A DNA stretch of 59,077 nucleotides from positions 1 to 59,077 of the forward strand of contig NZ_FMXK01000021.1 of the NCBI RefSeq assembly GCF_900103635.1, given 5' to 3'. Within the stretch, counting starts at the first letter, position 1. The number at the start of each line of letters is the position of its first letter. Under the pieces are notes generated by a model. That model saw nothing but the letters and a program-made list of their open reading frames with translations, had not been told where the DNA came from and did no database searches. A program made the position numbers and the translations under genes. This stretch comes from Butyrivibrio sp. INlla18 (lineage in GTDB: Bacteria; Bacillota; Clostridia; Lachnospirales; Lachnospiraceae). This document shows, piece by piece, positions 9,953-20,335 of this stretch.

Positions 9953-10666
9953 TTATTGCCACAAAAGCCCCTTTTCAAGGAAGCTAAAATATGACTGATC
10001 TCCTATTATGATATGATCTTTAAGATTGATATCAAGCATACTGCCTGACTCTCTTATTTTATTAGTAATACTAATATCTGCTCTCGAAGGAGCAGGATCC
10101 CCTGACGGATGATTGTGTAGCATCACTATGCTGCTGGCACCTGATTTAAGCGCCTGAATAAAGATATCCCTCGGGGAAATAATAGCAGAATTAACTGTTC
10201 CCATAGAAAGCGTAGCCTCATTTATAAGCTTTAGCTTATTATTTAAACTTAAAACCACAACTTTCTCTCTGTCCTCATGCCTTAGCCTCTCCATGTAGTA
10301 GCGAGCTATCATCTCTGGATTTTCAAAAGAAATCCCAATAGAAGCCCTCTGAAGAGACATGCGCTTGGCAAGTTCAGCAACACTCTTAAGCATGATCGCC
10401 TTAACTTTACCAACACCGTGAACCTTCAAAAGCTCATCAATAGAAAGACCATAAAGACAGTTAAGTCCCTTTTCCTTGGTATTACCAAGTTCTAACACAT
10501 TCCTTGCTATATCAACAGGTGAGTAGCCACTGGCCCCAGTTCTGATAAGTATAGCCAAAAGTTCAGCATCAGTAAGACTTTCAGGTCCAGACTTAAGGAA
10601 CCTCTCATAGGGAAGCATATCTTCACATGTATCCCCATCCGCTATCATATTATTAAATGACTTCAT
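9953..10666 (-). CDS. radC: RadC family JAB-domain protein
   Basis: RadC proteins carry a JAB/MPN metal-binding domain; despite the name their biochemical role is not settled. Here the metal site HNHPSGDPAPSRAD is intact, and an N-terminal helix-hairpin-helix (LLKVHGVGKVKAIML) suggests DNA contact. From the ATG at 10666, preceded by AAGGA, the protein is about 237 residues, the normal length. A longer in-frame start at 10717 would add 17 residues that look like non-coding leader. It precedes mreB in the same direction. Confidence 0.93.
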   Translation of the reverse strand: MKSFNNMIADGDTCEDMLPYERFLKSGPESLTDAELLAILIRTGASGYSPVDIARNVLELGNTKEKGLNCLYGLSIDELLKVHGVGKVKAIMLKSVAELAKRMSLQRASIGISFENPEMIARYYMERLRHEDREKVVVLSLNNKLKLINEATLSMGTVNSAIISPRDIFIQALKSGASSIVMLHNHPSGDPAPSRADISITNKIRESGSMLDINLKDHIIIGDQSYFSFLEKGLLWQ

Positions 10667-10745
10667 CCAAATCCTTTCTGATACGCACAAAAGCGCGCCA
10701 CTTCTCCAGGTGGTCAAAAAGAATACAGAATCATCAGATTATAGT

Positions 10746-12029
10746 TTAACACGAAACAAGCTTAGCGTCACACATCTTTTGCAAAGTTTTTAATATTCCG
10801 TACTTAGCATGTGGCCAAGTAAGACCTCCCTGGAAGAATACAGAATATGGTTCCTTGATAGGTCCATCAGCTGAAAGTTCGATAGATGAACCAGATACAA
10901 AGGCACCTGCAGCCATGATGACCTGTGCGTCATAACCTGGCATATCCCAAGGCTCTGGTGTAACAAAAGAGTCAACTGGTGCTGCAGACTGAATGCCCTC
11001 GCAAAATGCGATGACACCCTCAGGCTTACCAAAGGTAACAGCCTGAATAATATCAAATCTATCCTCTGTTCCATTTGGAACTACGTCAAATCCAAGCTTC
11101 TCATAAATGTTAGCCGCAAAGATAGCACCCTTTAAAGCAGATGCTGTTACAGTTGGAGCAAGGAAAAATCCCTGATAGAACTGAGGAAGGATTCCAAGAG
11201 AAGCTCCTACCTCTTTTCCAAGGCCAGGAGAAGTAAGTCTAAAGGCAGCATTTTCTACGCATTCCTTCTTGCCGGCAATGTATCCACCAATTGGTGCAAG
11301 TCCGCCGCCTGGGTTCTTGATAAGTGAACCAACAACCATGTCAGCTCCAACATCTGTAGGCTCTATTGTCTCAACAAATTCTCCATAGCAGTTATCTACC
11401 ATGCAGTAAACGTCTTTTTTGATTCCCTTGATAAAAGAAATAAGTTCACCAATTCTCTCAACTGAAAGAGTTGGTCTTGTCTGATATCCCTTTGATCTCT
11501 GGATAGTAACAAGCTTGATATTTGAATGCTCAAGCAAAGTCTTTTTGATATTGTCAAAATCAAAGCTTCCATCAGGTAAAAGATCCACCTGAGAATACTC
11601 TACGCCATACTCAGCAAGTGAACCCTTAGATGGTCTGATGCCGATAACCTCTTCAAGAGTGTCATAAGGCTTACCAACTGGTGAAAAGAGCATGTCACCA
11701 GGGCGAAGGTTACTCATAAGTGCAAGGGCAAGTGCGTGAGTTCCACATGTGATCTGAGGACGAACAAGAGCATCCTCTGTATGGAAAACAGAAGCATATA
11801 CAGCTTCAAGCTTTTCTCTTCCTATGTCATTGTAGCCATAACCAGTAGTTCCAAGAAGGCAAGCCTCACTAACCTTGTTTTCCTGCATAGCCTTGAAAAC
11901 CTTAAGCTGGTTGTACTCAGCAATTTCATCGATCTTTTTAAATCTAGGCTCAAGCTCTTTCAAGATCTTTTCGCCAAATTCGTAAACATTCTTGGAAATT
12001 CCAAGTGATTCAAACATTACTTCATTCAT
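10746..12029 (-). CDS. ynbB: PLP-dependent methionine gamma-lyase family protein (YnbB/aluminium-resistance type)
   Basis: Fold-type I PLP enzyme of the cystathionine-lyase-like family often labelled aluminium resistance protein. The pyridoxal lysine is probably Lys238 in SLIKNPGGG. VDNCYGEF (about 211-218) supplies the Asp that contacts the pyridine nitrogen, and ITCGTHALALAL (about 93-104) the phosphate and ring stacking. The substrate is not known. The gene overlaps the end of miaA by 8 bases; the neighbour pair miaA-ynbB also occurs in Bacillus. The 427 residues match the family. Confidence 0.88.
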   Translation of the reverse strand: MNEVMFESLGISKNVYEFGEKILKELEPRFKKIDEIAEYNQLKVFKAMQENKVSEACLLGTTGYGYNDIGREKLEAVYASVFHTEDALVRPQITCGTHALALALMSNLRPGDMLFSPVGKPYDTLEEVIGIRPSKGSLAEYGVEYSQVDLLPDGSFDFDNIKKTLLEHSNIKLVTIQRSKGYQTRPTLSVERIGELISFIKGIKKDVYCMVDNCYGEFVETIEPTDVGADMVVGSLIKNPGGGLAPIGGYIAGKKECVENAAFRLTSPGLGKEVGASLGILPQFYQGFFLAPTVTASALKGAIFAANIYEKLGFDVVPNGTEDRFDIIQAVTFGKPEGVIAFCEGIQSAAPVDSFVTPEPWDMPGYDAQVIMAAGAFVSGSSIELSADGPIKEPYSVFFQGGLTWPHAKYGILKTLQKMCDAKLVSC

Positions 12030-12960
12030 TCTTAAATACCTTTATCATTTCTTCTAAAATACGATCATCATCATGATCAAAATCTCTTTTGTCTATCCAG
12101 TGGACATCGCTTTCGCGCCTAAACCATGATAGCTGTCTCTTAGCAAAATGCCTGGTGTTACGCTTTATGAGATAAATAGCTCTCTCAAGGTCATATTCAC
12201 AATTTAAATAGCCAATCATCTCTCTATATCCAAGAGACTGCATAGATGTGGCAGTAAGAGGAATATCAAGCTTTAAAAGATCTTTGACCTCAGCTTCAAA
12301 TCCTTCCTCTATCATAAGATCCACTCTTTTATCTATGCGAGAATATAACTCTTCTCTGTCATCTGTCAATACAAAGTAAGAAAAATCATAAGGAGACACA
12401 TTCTCATGCTGCTCTTTGTTGTGCTCAGAGATTGGTCTTCCGGTCTTTTTGTAAAACTCGAGGGCCCTTATGACTCTCTTAACGTTGTTTTCATGGATTA
12501 TTTTAGCTGACTCAGGGTCCACAGCCTTAAGTTCCATAAACAGCTCATGAGCCTCGCCATTTTCAACTCTTTTTTCTAATTCCTTACGAAAAGAGTCATC
12601 ATCGTCAGTCTCAGTAAAATCAATATCATACAAAACAGCTTGAATATAAAAACCTGTTCCGCCAACAAGAATCGGAATCTTGCCTCTTGAAGAGATGTCT
12701 TTTATGGCATCCTTTACCATCTTTTGGAACATGACTACGTTAAAATCCTCTTTGGGATCAAGAAAATCAATAAGATAATGAGGAACGCCCTGCATCTTCT
12801 CTTTTGATATCTTGTCAGTTCCAATATTCATATATTTATAGACCTGCATAGAATCAGCGGAGATTATCTCTCCGCCAATTGTTTTAGCAAGCTTTATTGA
12901 TAGATTTGATTTCCCAACTGCCGTTGGTCCAGTCAAAATAATAAGCTTTTGTTTATTCAT
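12022..12960 (-). CDS. miaA: tRNA dimethylallyltransferase
   Basis: Adds a dimethylallyl group to A37 of tRNAs that read codons beginning with U, the first step before MiaB thiomethylation. The N-terminal P-loop GPTAVGKS (11-18), the substrate motif ISADSMQVYKYMNIGTDK (about 34-51) and VGGTGFYIQA (about 100-109) are all present. The C-terminal TRHFAKRQLSWFRR tract is the family signature. The length is 312. It overlaps mutL by 4 bases and ynbB by 8. miaB is three genes upstream in the same run, so both halves of the modification pathway are encoded together. Confidence 0.96.
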   Translation of the reverse strand: MNKQKLIILTGPTAVGKSNLSIKLAKTIGGEIISADSMQVYKYMNIGTDKISKEKMQGVPHYLIDFLDPKEDFNVVMFQKMVKDAIKDISSRGKIPILVGGTGFYIQAVLYDIDFTETDDDDSFRKELEKRVENGEAHELFMELKAVDPESAKIIHENNVKRVIRALEFYKKTGRPISEHNKEQHENVSPYDFSYFVLTDDREELYSRIDKRVDLMIEEGFEAEVKDLLKLDIPLTATSMQSLGYREMIGYLNCEYDLERAIYLIKRNTRHFAKRQLSWFRRESDVHWIDKRDFDHDDDRILEEMIKVFKNE

Positions 12961-14936
12961 TCCACAACTCGCTTAAACTTTTTATCAATCTCATACTTGG
13001 TCATCGATATAATAGTTGGTCTTCCGTGAGGGCAATTATATGGATTCTCAAGTGTTAACAGTTCATCTAAAAGAGCTTCCATCTCCTGCCTTGTCATCTT
13101 GGTATTTCCTTTGACAGAAGCCTTACAAGCCATGCTGGCTATCTTGTAATTGATCACATCTGGTGTTCTATCAAGACTGGTCTCATGAGAAAGCTCATCA
13201 AGGATCTGAATGAACATATCCTTTTCATTGTCACAGCCAAAAAGATCTACTGGAATAGCTCTCATTGCATATTCATGACCACCAAAGTTCTCAATATTAA
13301 AGCCAAGCTTCTCAAAGTACTGTCTGTAATGGATAAAAAGATCTTCCTCTGCAGATGACAAAGATACGATAACAGGTGGATTAACCATCTGTGACAGCAT
13401 CTCCCCTGACTTAAAGCGCTTTATCATCCTCTCATAGTTGACCTTCTCATGGGCTGCATGCTGATCAACCATGAACATCTTATCTTTGAATCCGATTATC
13501 CAATAGGTATCAAAGATCTGACCAAGGATGTCATATTCCTTTACATTGTCCTTGGTAAGAACCTTCTCATCAAAAAGATTAAGCTGCATAGGCTTTTCTA
13601 CGATGATAGCTTCATCCTGCTTGATAATTGGTGAAGGACGCTCCTTCTTTTCAAGGGCAGATCCATCTGAATCCCCAAATATTCTGGTCCATACAGCAGA
13701 CTTATTAGTATCTTCGATCTTGATAGGCTCAGCCTTAACGCCAACTGCAAATACAGGTTCTTCCTCTGCGACCTTATTTTCCTCAAATCTGATGGTCTCA
13801 AAAGGTTCAGGTGAAAGAGCTTTTTTAGGCGCCTCCACAGCCTTATTCTCACTAAGGCTTGCAGATGAAACGGCGTCTTCTTTTAAAGCTTTTTCCTCTT
13901 TTTCCTTATCCTTGATATCATCCCCAAGAAGTGCATCAGGGATCATCTCATGGTCTCGTAAGGTATTCTCTACGCTAGTTCTGATAAAATCATATATCGC
14001 AGCCTGATTATCGAATCTAACTTCAAGCTTGGCTGGATGCACATTTACATCAACTAGAGCTGGATCAAGTCTTAAATGAAGCACAGAAAATGGGAACTTG
14101 TGCATCATAAGGTACTGCTTGTAGCCCTCTTCAAGAGCCTTGGAAATAACCTTGTCCTTGATATATCTTCCATTAACAAAGAATATCTCAAAATTTCTGT
14201 TTGATCTGTTGATGGAAGGCTCTCCAAGATATCCCTCAAGAGTAATTCCATTTTGTGACACACTAATAGGTATCAGGCTTACAGAAATATCTCTTCCGTA
14301 GATCCTATAGATTATCTCTTTAAGATCACCATTTCCAGAAGTAGAAAACTTATCTTCCTTGTTGTTGATAAAGTGAAATGAAACCGTAGGATTATCAAGA
14401 GCAAGATGCTCCATGACATCTCCAATATAGCTTCCTTCTGTCTGAGGCGTCTTTAAGAATTTCTTTCTGGCAGGAGTATTGTAAAAGAGATTTCGCATAA
14501 TGATAGAAGTTCCATCAGGAGCACCTATCTCCTCCATGCCAGCTTCTTCGCCGCCATTTATGCTGTATCTTGTACCAGTAAGGTCATCCTTAGTCTTAGT
14601 AATAAGATCGACCTGCGCCACAGAAGAAATACTTGATAGTGCCTCTCCTCTAAAACCAAGAGAATGGATAGTAAAGAGGTCATCAATATTTTTTAGCTTA
14701 CTGGTTGCATGTCTTTTAAAAGCTTTCTTGATCTGACTTTTTTCGATTCCAGAGCCGTTGTCAGTAACGCGGATCATGTCGATTCCGCCGCCCTTTATCT
14801 CAACTGTTACAGCAGTTGCGCCAGCATCAATAGAATTTTCTACAAGCTCTTTTACTACACTAGCTGGTCTTTCCACAACCTCACCAGCAGCGATCTGATC
14901 AATAGTAGTTTTATCAAGTTCATTTATGAAGGCCAT
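12957..14936 (-). CDS. mutL: DNA mismatch repair protein MutL
   Basis: GHKL-family ATPase that couples MutS recognition to strand nicking. The N-terminus shows IAAGEVVERPASVVKELVEN and the ATP-lid region (DNGSGI, GFRGEALSSI). A linker of about 120 residues rich in Glu, Lys and Ala follows. The C-terminal domain has the endonuclease motif DQHAAHEKVNYE. It is therefore probably the nicking type of MutL found in bacteria without MutH. It starts directly after mutS (14936/14937) and its stop overlaps miaA. Confidence 0.97.
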   Translation of the reverse strand: MAFINELDKTTIDQIAAGEVVERPASVVKELVENSIDAGATAVTVEIKGGGIDMIRVTDNGSGIEKSQIKKAFKRHATSKLKNIDDLFTIHSLGFRGEALSSISSVAQVDLITKTKDDLTGTRYSINGGEEAGMEEIGAPDGTSIIMRNLFYNTPARKKFLKTPQTEGSYIGDVMEHLALDNPTVSFHFINNKEDKFSTSGNGDLKEIIYRIYGRDISVSLIPISVSQNGITLEGYLGEPSINRSNRNFEIFFVNGRYIKDKVISKALEEGYKQYLMMHKFPFSVLHLRLDPALVDVNVHPAKLEVRFDNQAAIYDFIRTSVENTLRDHEMIPDALLGDDIKDKEKEEKALKEDAVSSASLSENKAVEAPKKALSPEPFETIRFEENKVAEEEPVFAVGVKAEPIKIEDTNKSAVWTRIFGDSDGSALEKKERPSPIIKQDEAIIVEKPMQLNLFDEKVLTKDNVKEYDILGQIFDTYWIIGFKDKMFMVDQHAAHEKVNYERMIKRFKSGEMLSQMVNPPVIVSLSSAEEDLFIHYRQYFEKLGFNIENFGGHEYAMRAIPVDLFGCDNEKDMFIQILDELSHETSLDRTPDVINYKIASMACKASVKGNTKMTRQEMEALLDELLTLENPYNCPHGRPTIISMTKYEIDKKFKRVVE

Positions 14937-17630
14937 TTAGTTTTTCCACCTGTTTTTCAAATCACTCTGAAGCTTATAAAGAGTATTCAGAGCATCCATT
15001 GGCGTAAGAGTTGTAATATCAATTTCTTTAAGTCTCTTAAGCACATCCTCATCAGTTACAGTATCAAATAGTGACATCTGATCTATATCTACATCGTCAT
15101 AATGCTGAACTTTAACCTTCTTGTCGCCCTTATTTTCCTTTGCTATAGCCTGAACCTTCTCAGTAATATCATTATCTGTAAGTTCAGCTACGATCTCCTT
15201 AGCCCTGTCTATTACCATATCTGGGACGCCGGCAAGCTTGGCAACCTGAATACCGTAGCTCTTATCTGCTCCGCCCTTTACTATCTTACGAAGAAATACG
15301 ATGTTATCGCCGTTTTCCTTAACCGCAATACAGTAGTTGTTTACATTATCCATTTTGCCTTCGAGCTCTGTAAGCTCATGGTAATGTGTAGCAAATAAAG
15401 TCTTGGCACCAAGTATCTTTCTGTTACTGATATGCTCTGTAACAGCCCAGGCAATTGCAAGTCCGTCATAGGTTGATGTTCCTCTTCCGATCTCATCAAG
15501 GATCAAAAGAGAATTTGGAGTTGCGTTTCTAAGAATATTAGCAACCTCATTCATCTCAACCATAAAGGTTGACTGCCCACTTCCGAGGTCATCAGAAGCT
15601 CCCACTCTGGTAAAGATTCTATCTACAACGCAAATATCAGCCTTCTGTGCCGGAATGAAACATCCGATCTGTGCCATTAAGACGATAAGCGCTGTCTGTC
15701 TCATATAAGTTGACTTACCAGCCATATTAGGTCCGGTAATGATCGAGATACAATGCTTCTTGTTATCAAGATATGTGTCATTTGAAATAAACATATCCGC
15801 TGAATCAAGCATCTTTTCTACAACAGGGTGTCTGCCGTCCTTGATGTTTATAACGCCCTTATCATTGATAGTAGGCTTAATATAGTGATTCTTTTCAGCA
15901 ACATATGCAAAAGAAGCATATACATCAAGAAGTGCTATTGCCTTTGCTGTAGACTGGATCCTATTTATCTCAAGAGCAATTGAATCCCTGATCTTACAAA
16001 ACATCTCATACTCAAGGTTATTTAGCTTATCCTGAGCATTTAAGATTGTATCCTCAAGCTCTTTTAACTTAGGAGTTGTATATCTCTCTGCGTTAGCAAG
16101 CGTCTGCTTTCTTATAAAGTAGTCAGGAACCTTATCCTTGAAAGAATTAGTAACCTCAAAGGAATATCCAAATACATTGCTGTACTTGATCTTAAGGTTC
16201 TTGATACCAGTGTTTTCCTTTTCTTCATCCTCAAGCCTTGCAAGCCATCCCTTGCCGTTTGTGCCAGCCTCTCTAAAGTGATCGATATCCTTATCAAAGC
16301 CTTCCTTTATGATGCCGCTCTCTCTGATAGTCAGAGGTGGCTCTTCTACAATAGCCTGATCAATAAGCTCGTAGATGTCCGTAAGAGGGTCAAGTTCTGA
16401 AAAGAGCTTATTAAGAGCTTCATTGTCCTTAACATCAGTAAGCGCAGTTATGATAGCTGGGATCATCTTAATGGAATTTCTAAATGCCAAAAGATCCCTT
16501 GGATTTGCAGTTTTAAAGATGATCTTGGACATAAGTCTTTCAAGATCGTAAACAGGGTTTAAATACTCCCTTATCTCTTCTCTTGTGATGACATTCTTAA
16601 CTAGAGCTTCAACTGCGCCCTGTCTAAGTAAGATCTCATCTTTATCAATAAGAGGCTGCTCAATGAAGCTTCTGAGCATTCTCGCTCCCATAGCGGTCTT
16701 GGTCTTATCAAGTACCCACAGAAGGGTTCCTCTTTTTTGCTTGTCCCTCATGGTCTCCACAAGTTCAAGGTTTCTCCTTGTAGAACTATCAAGAAGCATG
16801 AACTTGCTGGTAAGGTATGGATAGATATGAGTGATATTGGAGATATCAGACTTTTGCATATCTATAAGGTATTGCAAAAGAGCTCCAGCAGCCACTACGC
16901 CATTAGGGAATTCCTCAATTCCAAGACCTATAAGTGATGAAACCTTAAAATGCTTCATAAGAAGCTTTTTGCAGGACTCCTCATCAAAATATCTTGAATC
17001 AAGAGGATTTATAAAGATCTGAAGCCTGTTTCTAAGCTCTTCAATATCTATTCCTGAGAAATTAAACGCCTCATTGCAGATGATCTCAGATGGAGAATAC
17101 TTACCGATCTCATCAACTGCAGCACGAAGGCTCTCAACTTCTGTAAGATAATAATCACCAGTTGTAACGTCAGCAACAGAGATGCCAATATTATCAGGAG
17201 TATATATGATACTCATGATGTAGTTATTCTTGGTTTCCTCAAGAGACTGCATGTTAAGGTTTGTTCCAGGAGTGACGATCCTTGTTACATCTCTTTTAAC
17301 GATGCCCTTTGCAAGCTTTGGATCTTCAGTCTGCTCGCAGATAGCAACCTTAAAGCCTCTAGAAACAAGCTTGGTCAGATAAGAGTCAACTGCATGAAAT
17401 GGAATTCCACACATTGGAGCTCTCTCTTCAAGTCCGCAAGCCTTACCTGTAAGGGTAAGCTCTAATTCCTTGGATGCAACCTGTGCATCATCAAAAAACA
17501 GCTCGTAAAAATCACCAAGTCTATAAAAAAGAATACAGTCCTTATACTCTCTCTTAGTCTGCAGATAATGCTGCATCATAGGTGAAACTTTCTCTATGTC
17601 AACGCTTTCAAACATCGTGGTACTTCCCAC
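14937..17630 (-). CDS. mutS: DNA mismatch repair protein MutS
   Basis: Recognises mispairs and small loops in DNA. The mismatch-wedge Phe-Tyr-Glu lies in GDFYELFF near the N-terminus (Phe41). The ATPase has GPNMAGKST (about 633-641), LLILDEIGRGTS as Walker B and TLFATHYHELTEL. The C-terminal tail carries DQMSLFD, a likely beta-clamp binding peptide. I start it at a GTG (17630) because AGGGGGAG lies 7 bases upstream. An ATG 15 bases later (17615) is the next choice, and an upstream ATG at 17681 overlaps miaB and lacks a site. The GTG start gives 897 residues. Confidence 0.96.
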   Translation of the reverse strand: MGSTTMFESVDIEKVSPMMQHYLQTKREYKDCILFYRLGDFYELFFDDAQVASKELELTLTGKACGLEERAPMCGIPFHAVDSYLTKLVSRGFKVAICEQTEDPKLAKGIVKRDVTRIVTPGTNLNMQSLEETKNNYIMSIIYTPDNIGISVADVTTGDYYLTEVESLRAAVDEIGKYSPSEIICNEAFNFSGIDIEELRNRLQIFINPLDSRYFDEESCKKLLMKHFKVSSLIGLGIEEFPNGVVAAGALLQYLIDMQKSDISNITHIYPYLTSKFMLLDSSTRRNLELVETMRDKQKRGTLLWVLDKTKTAMGARMLRSFIEQPLIDKDEILLRQGAVEALVKNVITREEIREYLNPVYDLERLMSKIIFKTANPRDLLAFRNSIKMIPAIITALTDVKDNEALNKLFSELDPLTDIYELIDQAIVEEPPLTIRESGIIKEGFDKDIDHFREAGTNGKGWLARLEDEEKENTGIKNLKIKYSNVFGYSFEVTNSFKDKVPDYFIRKQTLANAERYTTPKLKELEDTILNAQDKLNNLEYEMFCKIRDSIALEINRIQSTAKAIALLDVYASFAYVAEKNHYIKPTINDKGVINIKDGRHPVVEKMLDSADMFISNDTYLDNKKHCISIITGPNMAGKSTYMRQTALIVLMAQIGCFIPAQKADICVVDRIFTRVGASDDLGSGQSTFMVEMNEVANILRNATPNSLLILDEIGRGTSTYDGLAIAWAVTEHISNRKILGAKTLFATHYHELTELEGKMDNVNNYCIAVKENGDNIVFLRKIVKGGADKSYGIQVAKLAGVPDMVIDRAKEIVAELTDNDITEKVQAIAKENKGDKKVKVQHYDDVDIDQMSLFDTVTDEDVLKRLKEIDITTLTPMDALNTLYKLQSDLKNRWKN

Positions 17631-17644
17631 GGCAAAACTCCCCC

Positions 17645-19087
17645 TTAAACCATTTCTCCCATAAAGTAAAATCCGTGGCACTCAGTAAGCTTAACGTCTA
17701 CGAAGCTTCCTATGAGGCTTTCATCACCAGGAAAATGTACTAAAGTATTATTTGAAAGTCTTCCAGTAAGAAGGCTTGAATCATGTTCATTTACGCCCTC
17801 AACAAGAACAGATGCTGTAATTCCCTGATACTTCTCAGTAGTAGTTCTTGCTGTTTCCTGTACAACTTTTAAAAGTCTATCAAAGTTCTCTTTTACTTCT
17901 GCTTCTGGAACCTGATCTTCAAAGCCGGCAGCAGGTGTGCCTGTTCTCTTTGAATAGATAAAAGTAAATGCATTATCAAAAGATGCTTTCTTGACAACAT
18001 CGATTGTCTCATCTACATCTGCTGGAGTCTCCCCAGGGAATCCAACGATGATATCTGTTGTAAGAGCAACATCAGGAAGTCTCTTTCTGATCTTGTCTAC
18101 AAGCTCAAGATAAGCTTCCTTGGTGTATCTACGGTTCATTCTGCGAAGGATCTCTGTACTTCCAGACTGAAGAGGCAGATGGATATGTCTTGCGATCTTA
18201 GGATTTCTAGCAATAACATCTATAAGCTCATCAGAAAGATCCTTTGGATGAGGAGTCATAAATCTAACTCTCTCTATTCCTTCAATCTTGGTAACCTCAT
18301 CTAAAAGCTGCGGGAATGAAATCCTATTTGGATCATCCTCTTTAAAATCAAGACCGTAAGAGTTTACGTTCTGACCAAGGAGCATAACCTCCTTAACACC
18401 GTCCTTTGCAAGCTTCTCACACTCTCTGATGATATCCTTAGGGCTTCTGGAACGCTCTCTACCTCTAACATAAGGAACGATGCAGTATGTACAGAAGTTG
18501 TTGCAGCCAAACATGATATTTACACCAGATTTGAAAGGATACTTACGAAGAACCGGAAGATCTTCTACGATCTTGTCTGTTTCCTTCCAGATATCAATGA
18601 TCATTCTGTCTGATTCAAATGATGTGCAAAGAAGCTCTGCAAACTTGTAAATGTTATGGGTTCCAAAGATAAGATCAACAAATCTATAACTCTTTTGAAT
18701 CTTCTCAACTGCTGACTGCTCCTGCATCATACATCCGCAGATAGCGATCTTCATATGAGGATTCTTTTTCTTGTGACTAGAGCAGGCACCAAGTCTACCA
18801 AGGACTCTCTGGTCTGCATTGTCTCTAACAGTACAGGTGTTGTAGATGACAAAATCAGCATTTTCAGATTCAGTCTCTTCATAGCCAATAAGCTTAAGTG
18901 TTGCCACGAGTTTCTCAGAATCTCTAGCGTTCATCTGACAGCCAAATGTTACAACGCAAGCTGTAGGTGTTCTGCCAAGCTGCTCTTTTAATTTCTCTAC
19001 ATGTCCCTTAGCCTTGTCAATGAACTCAAGCTGACGAAGGCTCTCTTTATCTAATACTTCACTTTTATTGCTATTTAAAATATTCAT
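17645..19087 (-). CDS. miaB: tRNA-2-methylthio-N6-dimethylallyladenosine synthase
   Basis: Radical SAM methylthiotransferase that adds the 2-methylthio group to i6A37 in tRNA. The N-terminal UPF0004 domain has the auxiliary-cluster cysteines C50, C86 and C119. The radical SAM triad is C195-x3-C199-x2-C202 in CNNFCTYC. A TRAM domain ends the protein, closing with GSFVDVKLTECHGFYFMGE. The 480 residues are slightly longer than Gram-negative MiaB because of an N-terminal extension of about 40 residues, normal for Firmicutes. It is 3 bases from pepT and 14 from mutS. Confidence 0.96.
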   Translation of the reverse strand: MNILNSNKSEVLDKESLRQLEFIDKAKGHVEKLKEQLGRTPTACVVTFGCQMNARDSEKLVATLKLIGYEETESENADFVIYNTCTVRDNADQRVLGRLGACSSHKKKNPHMKIAICGCMMQEQSAVEKIQKSYRFVDLIFGTHNIYKFAELLCTSFESDRMIIDIWKETDKIVEDLPVLRKYPFKSGVNIMFGCNNFCTYCIVPYVRGRERSRSPKDIIRECEKLAKDGVKEVMLLGQNVNSYGLDFKEDDPNRISFPQLLDEVTKIEGIERVRFMTPHPKDLSDELIDVIARNPKIARHIHLPLQSGSTEILRRMNRRYTKEAYLELVDKIRKRLPDVALTTDIIVGFPGETPADVDETIDVVKKASFDNAFTFIYSKRTGTPAAGFEDQVPEAEVKENFDRLLKVVQETARTTTEKYQGITASVLVEGVNEHDSSLLTGRLSNNTLVHFPGDESLIGSFVDVKLTECHGFYFMGEMV

Positions 19088-19090
19088 AAA

Positions 19091-20335
19091 TTAAAACTCT
19101 TTACCATATGCGTTTACTATTCCAAGAAGAATTTCAACGACCTTTCTCATTTCCTGAATTGACGCGTACTCGTACTTGCCGTGATAGTTGTATCCGCCAG
19201 TACATAAGTTAGGACAAGGAAGTCCCATATATGAAAGACTTGCTCCATCTGTGCCGCCTCTAATTGGGAACTCTAAAGGTGTAACACCAAGGTCAGTCAT
19301 AGCCTTTTTAGCATTTTCAATAAGATGCATATGAGGACGGATCTTCTCGATCATGTTGCGATACTGGTCTGTTACAGTAACTTCAACAACACCCTCACCA
19401 TATTTCTTGTTAAGATACTCAGCTGCATTAACAAAAAGCTCTTTCTTTTGGGCAAAAAGCTTCTCGTCATGATCTCTAATGATGTATGAAGCTGTAGCAG
19501 TCTCTGTTCCGCCATTTACCTCTGTAAGGTGGAAGAATCCTTCTCTACCCTCTGTGTACATAGGATTCATAAATACCGGTAAAAGAGCATGGAACTCATA
19601 GCAGATTAAAGCTGCATTTATCATCTTGTTCTTGGCATCCCCTGGATGAACACTTCTGCCGTGAACAGTGATCTTGCCGCTAGCAGCATTGAAATTCTCA
19701 TATTCAAGGTCTCCAAGCTTGCCGCCATCTACTGTATATGCATACTTAGCGCCAAACTTAGCAACATCAAAATGCGCTGTACCAGCACCGATCTCTTCAT
19801 CTGGAGTAAATGCGATCTTGATCTCCCCATGAGGAATCTCAGGATTTGATAAAAGAGTCTCTGCCAAAGTCATGATCTCGGCTACACCAGCCTTATCATC
19901 TGCTCCAAGAAGTGTTGTTCCATCAGTTACGATGAGGTCTTCACCAACATGATTTGAAAGCTCTGGGAAATCTACAGGTGAAAGAACGATGCTTTCCTTG
20001 TCGTTTAATACAATGTCTTTGCCATCGTAGTTTTCAACGATCCTAGGCTTAACATCCTTGCCGCTTACTTCATCAGAAGTATCCATGTGTGAGATAAATC
20101 CAATTGCTGGTCTATCTTTGCCGTCATTTAAATTTGACGGAATAGTCGCATATACATAGCAGTGGTCTTCATCATAGATGATGCTTGATGCTCCAATCTC
20201 CTTAAGTTCAGAAACAAGGAGCTTTGCAAGGTCATGCTGCTTCATTGTTGAAGGAGATGTACCTGATGTATCATCAGACTGAGTGTCGATCTTTACATAT
20301 CTTAAAAATTTTTCAATTACATCTGGCTTATTCAT
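19091..20335 (-). CDS. pepT: Peptidase T (aminotripeptidase)
   Basis: Zinc-dependent cytoplasmic tripeptidase of the M20 family that removes the N-terminal residue from tripeptides. Metal and catalytic motifs are visible: SHMDTSDEVSG (about 85-95), LLGADDKAGVAEI (about 142-154) and TPDEEIGAGTAHFD (about 176-189). HGRSVHPGDAKNKM marks the dimerisation domain boundary, and GGTDGASLSYMG the C-terminal metal site. The length of 414 is typical. It starts with an ATGA overlap at the end of the GH13-like gene. Confidence 0.96.
   Translation of the reverse strand: MNKPDVIEKFLRYVKIDTQSDDTSGTSPSTMKQHDLAKLLVSELKEIGASSIIYDEDHCYVYATIPSNLNDGKDRPAIGFISHMDTSDEVSGKDVKPRIVENYDGKDIVLNDKESIVLSPVDFPELSNHVGEDLIVTDGTTLLGADDKAGVAEIMTLAETLLSNPEIPHGEIKIAFTPDEEIGAGTAHFDVAKFGAKYAYTVDGGKLGDLEYENFNAASGKITVHGRSVHPGDAKNKMINAALICYEFHALLPVFMNPMYTEGREGFFHLTEVNGGTETATASYIIRDHDEKLFAQKKELFVNAAEYLNKKYGEGVVEVTVTDQYRNMIEKIRPHMHLIENAKKAMTDLGVTPLEFPIRGGTDGASLSYMGLPCPNLCTGGYNYHGKYEYASIQEMRKVVEILLGIVNAYGKEF

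Noticed and set aside
10667..10745. Internal promoter before radC
   Set aside because: TATAAT occurs (minus strand, 10738-10743), but no acceptable -35 stands at 16-18 bases.
13528..14007. Plus-strand open frame of 159 codons
   Set aside because: It reflects the Glu/Lys-rich linker of mutL read backwards as a Ser/Leu-rich frame.
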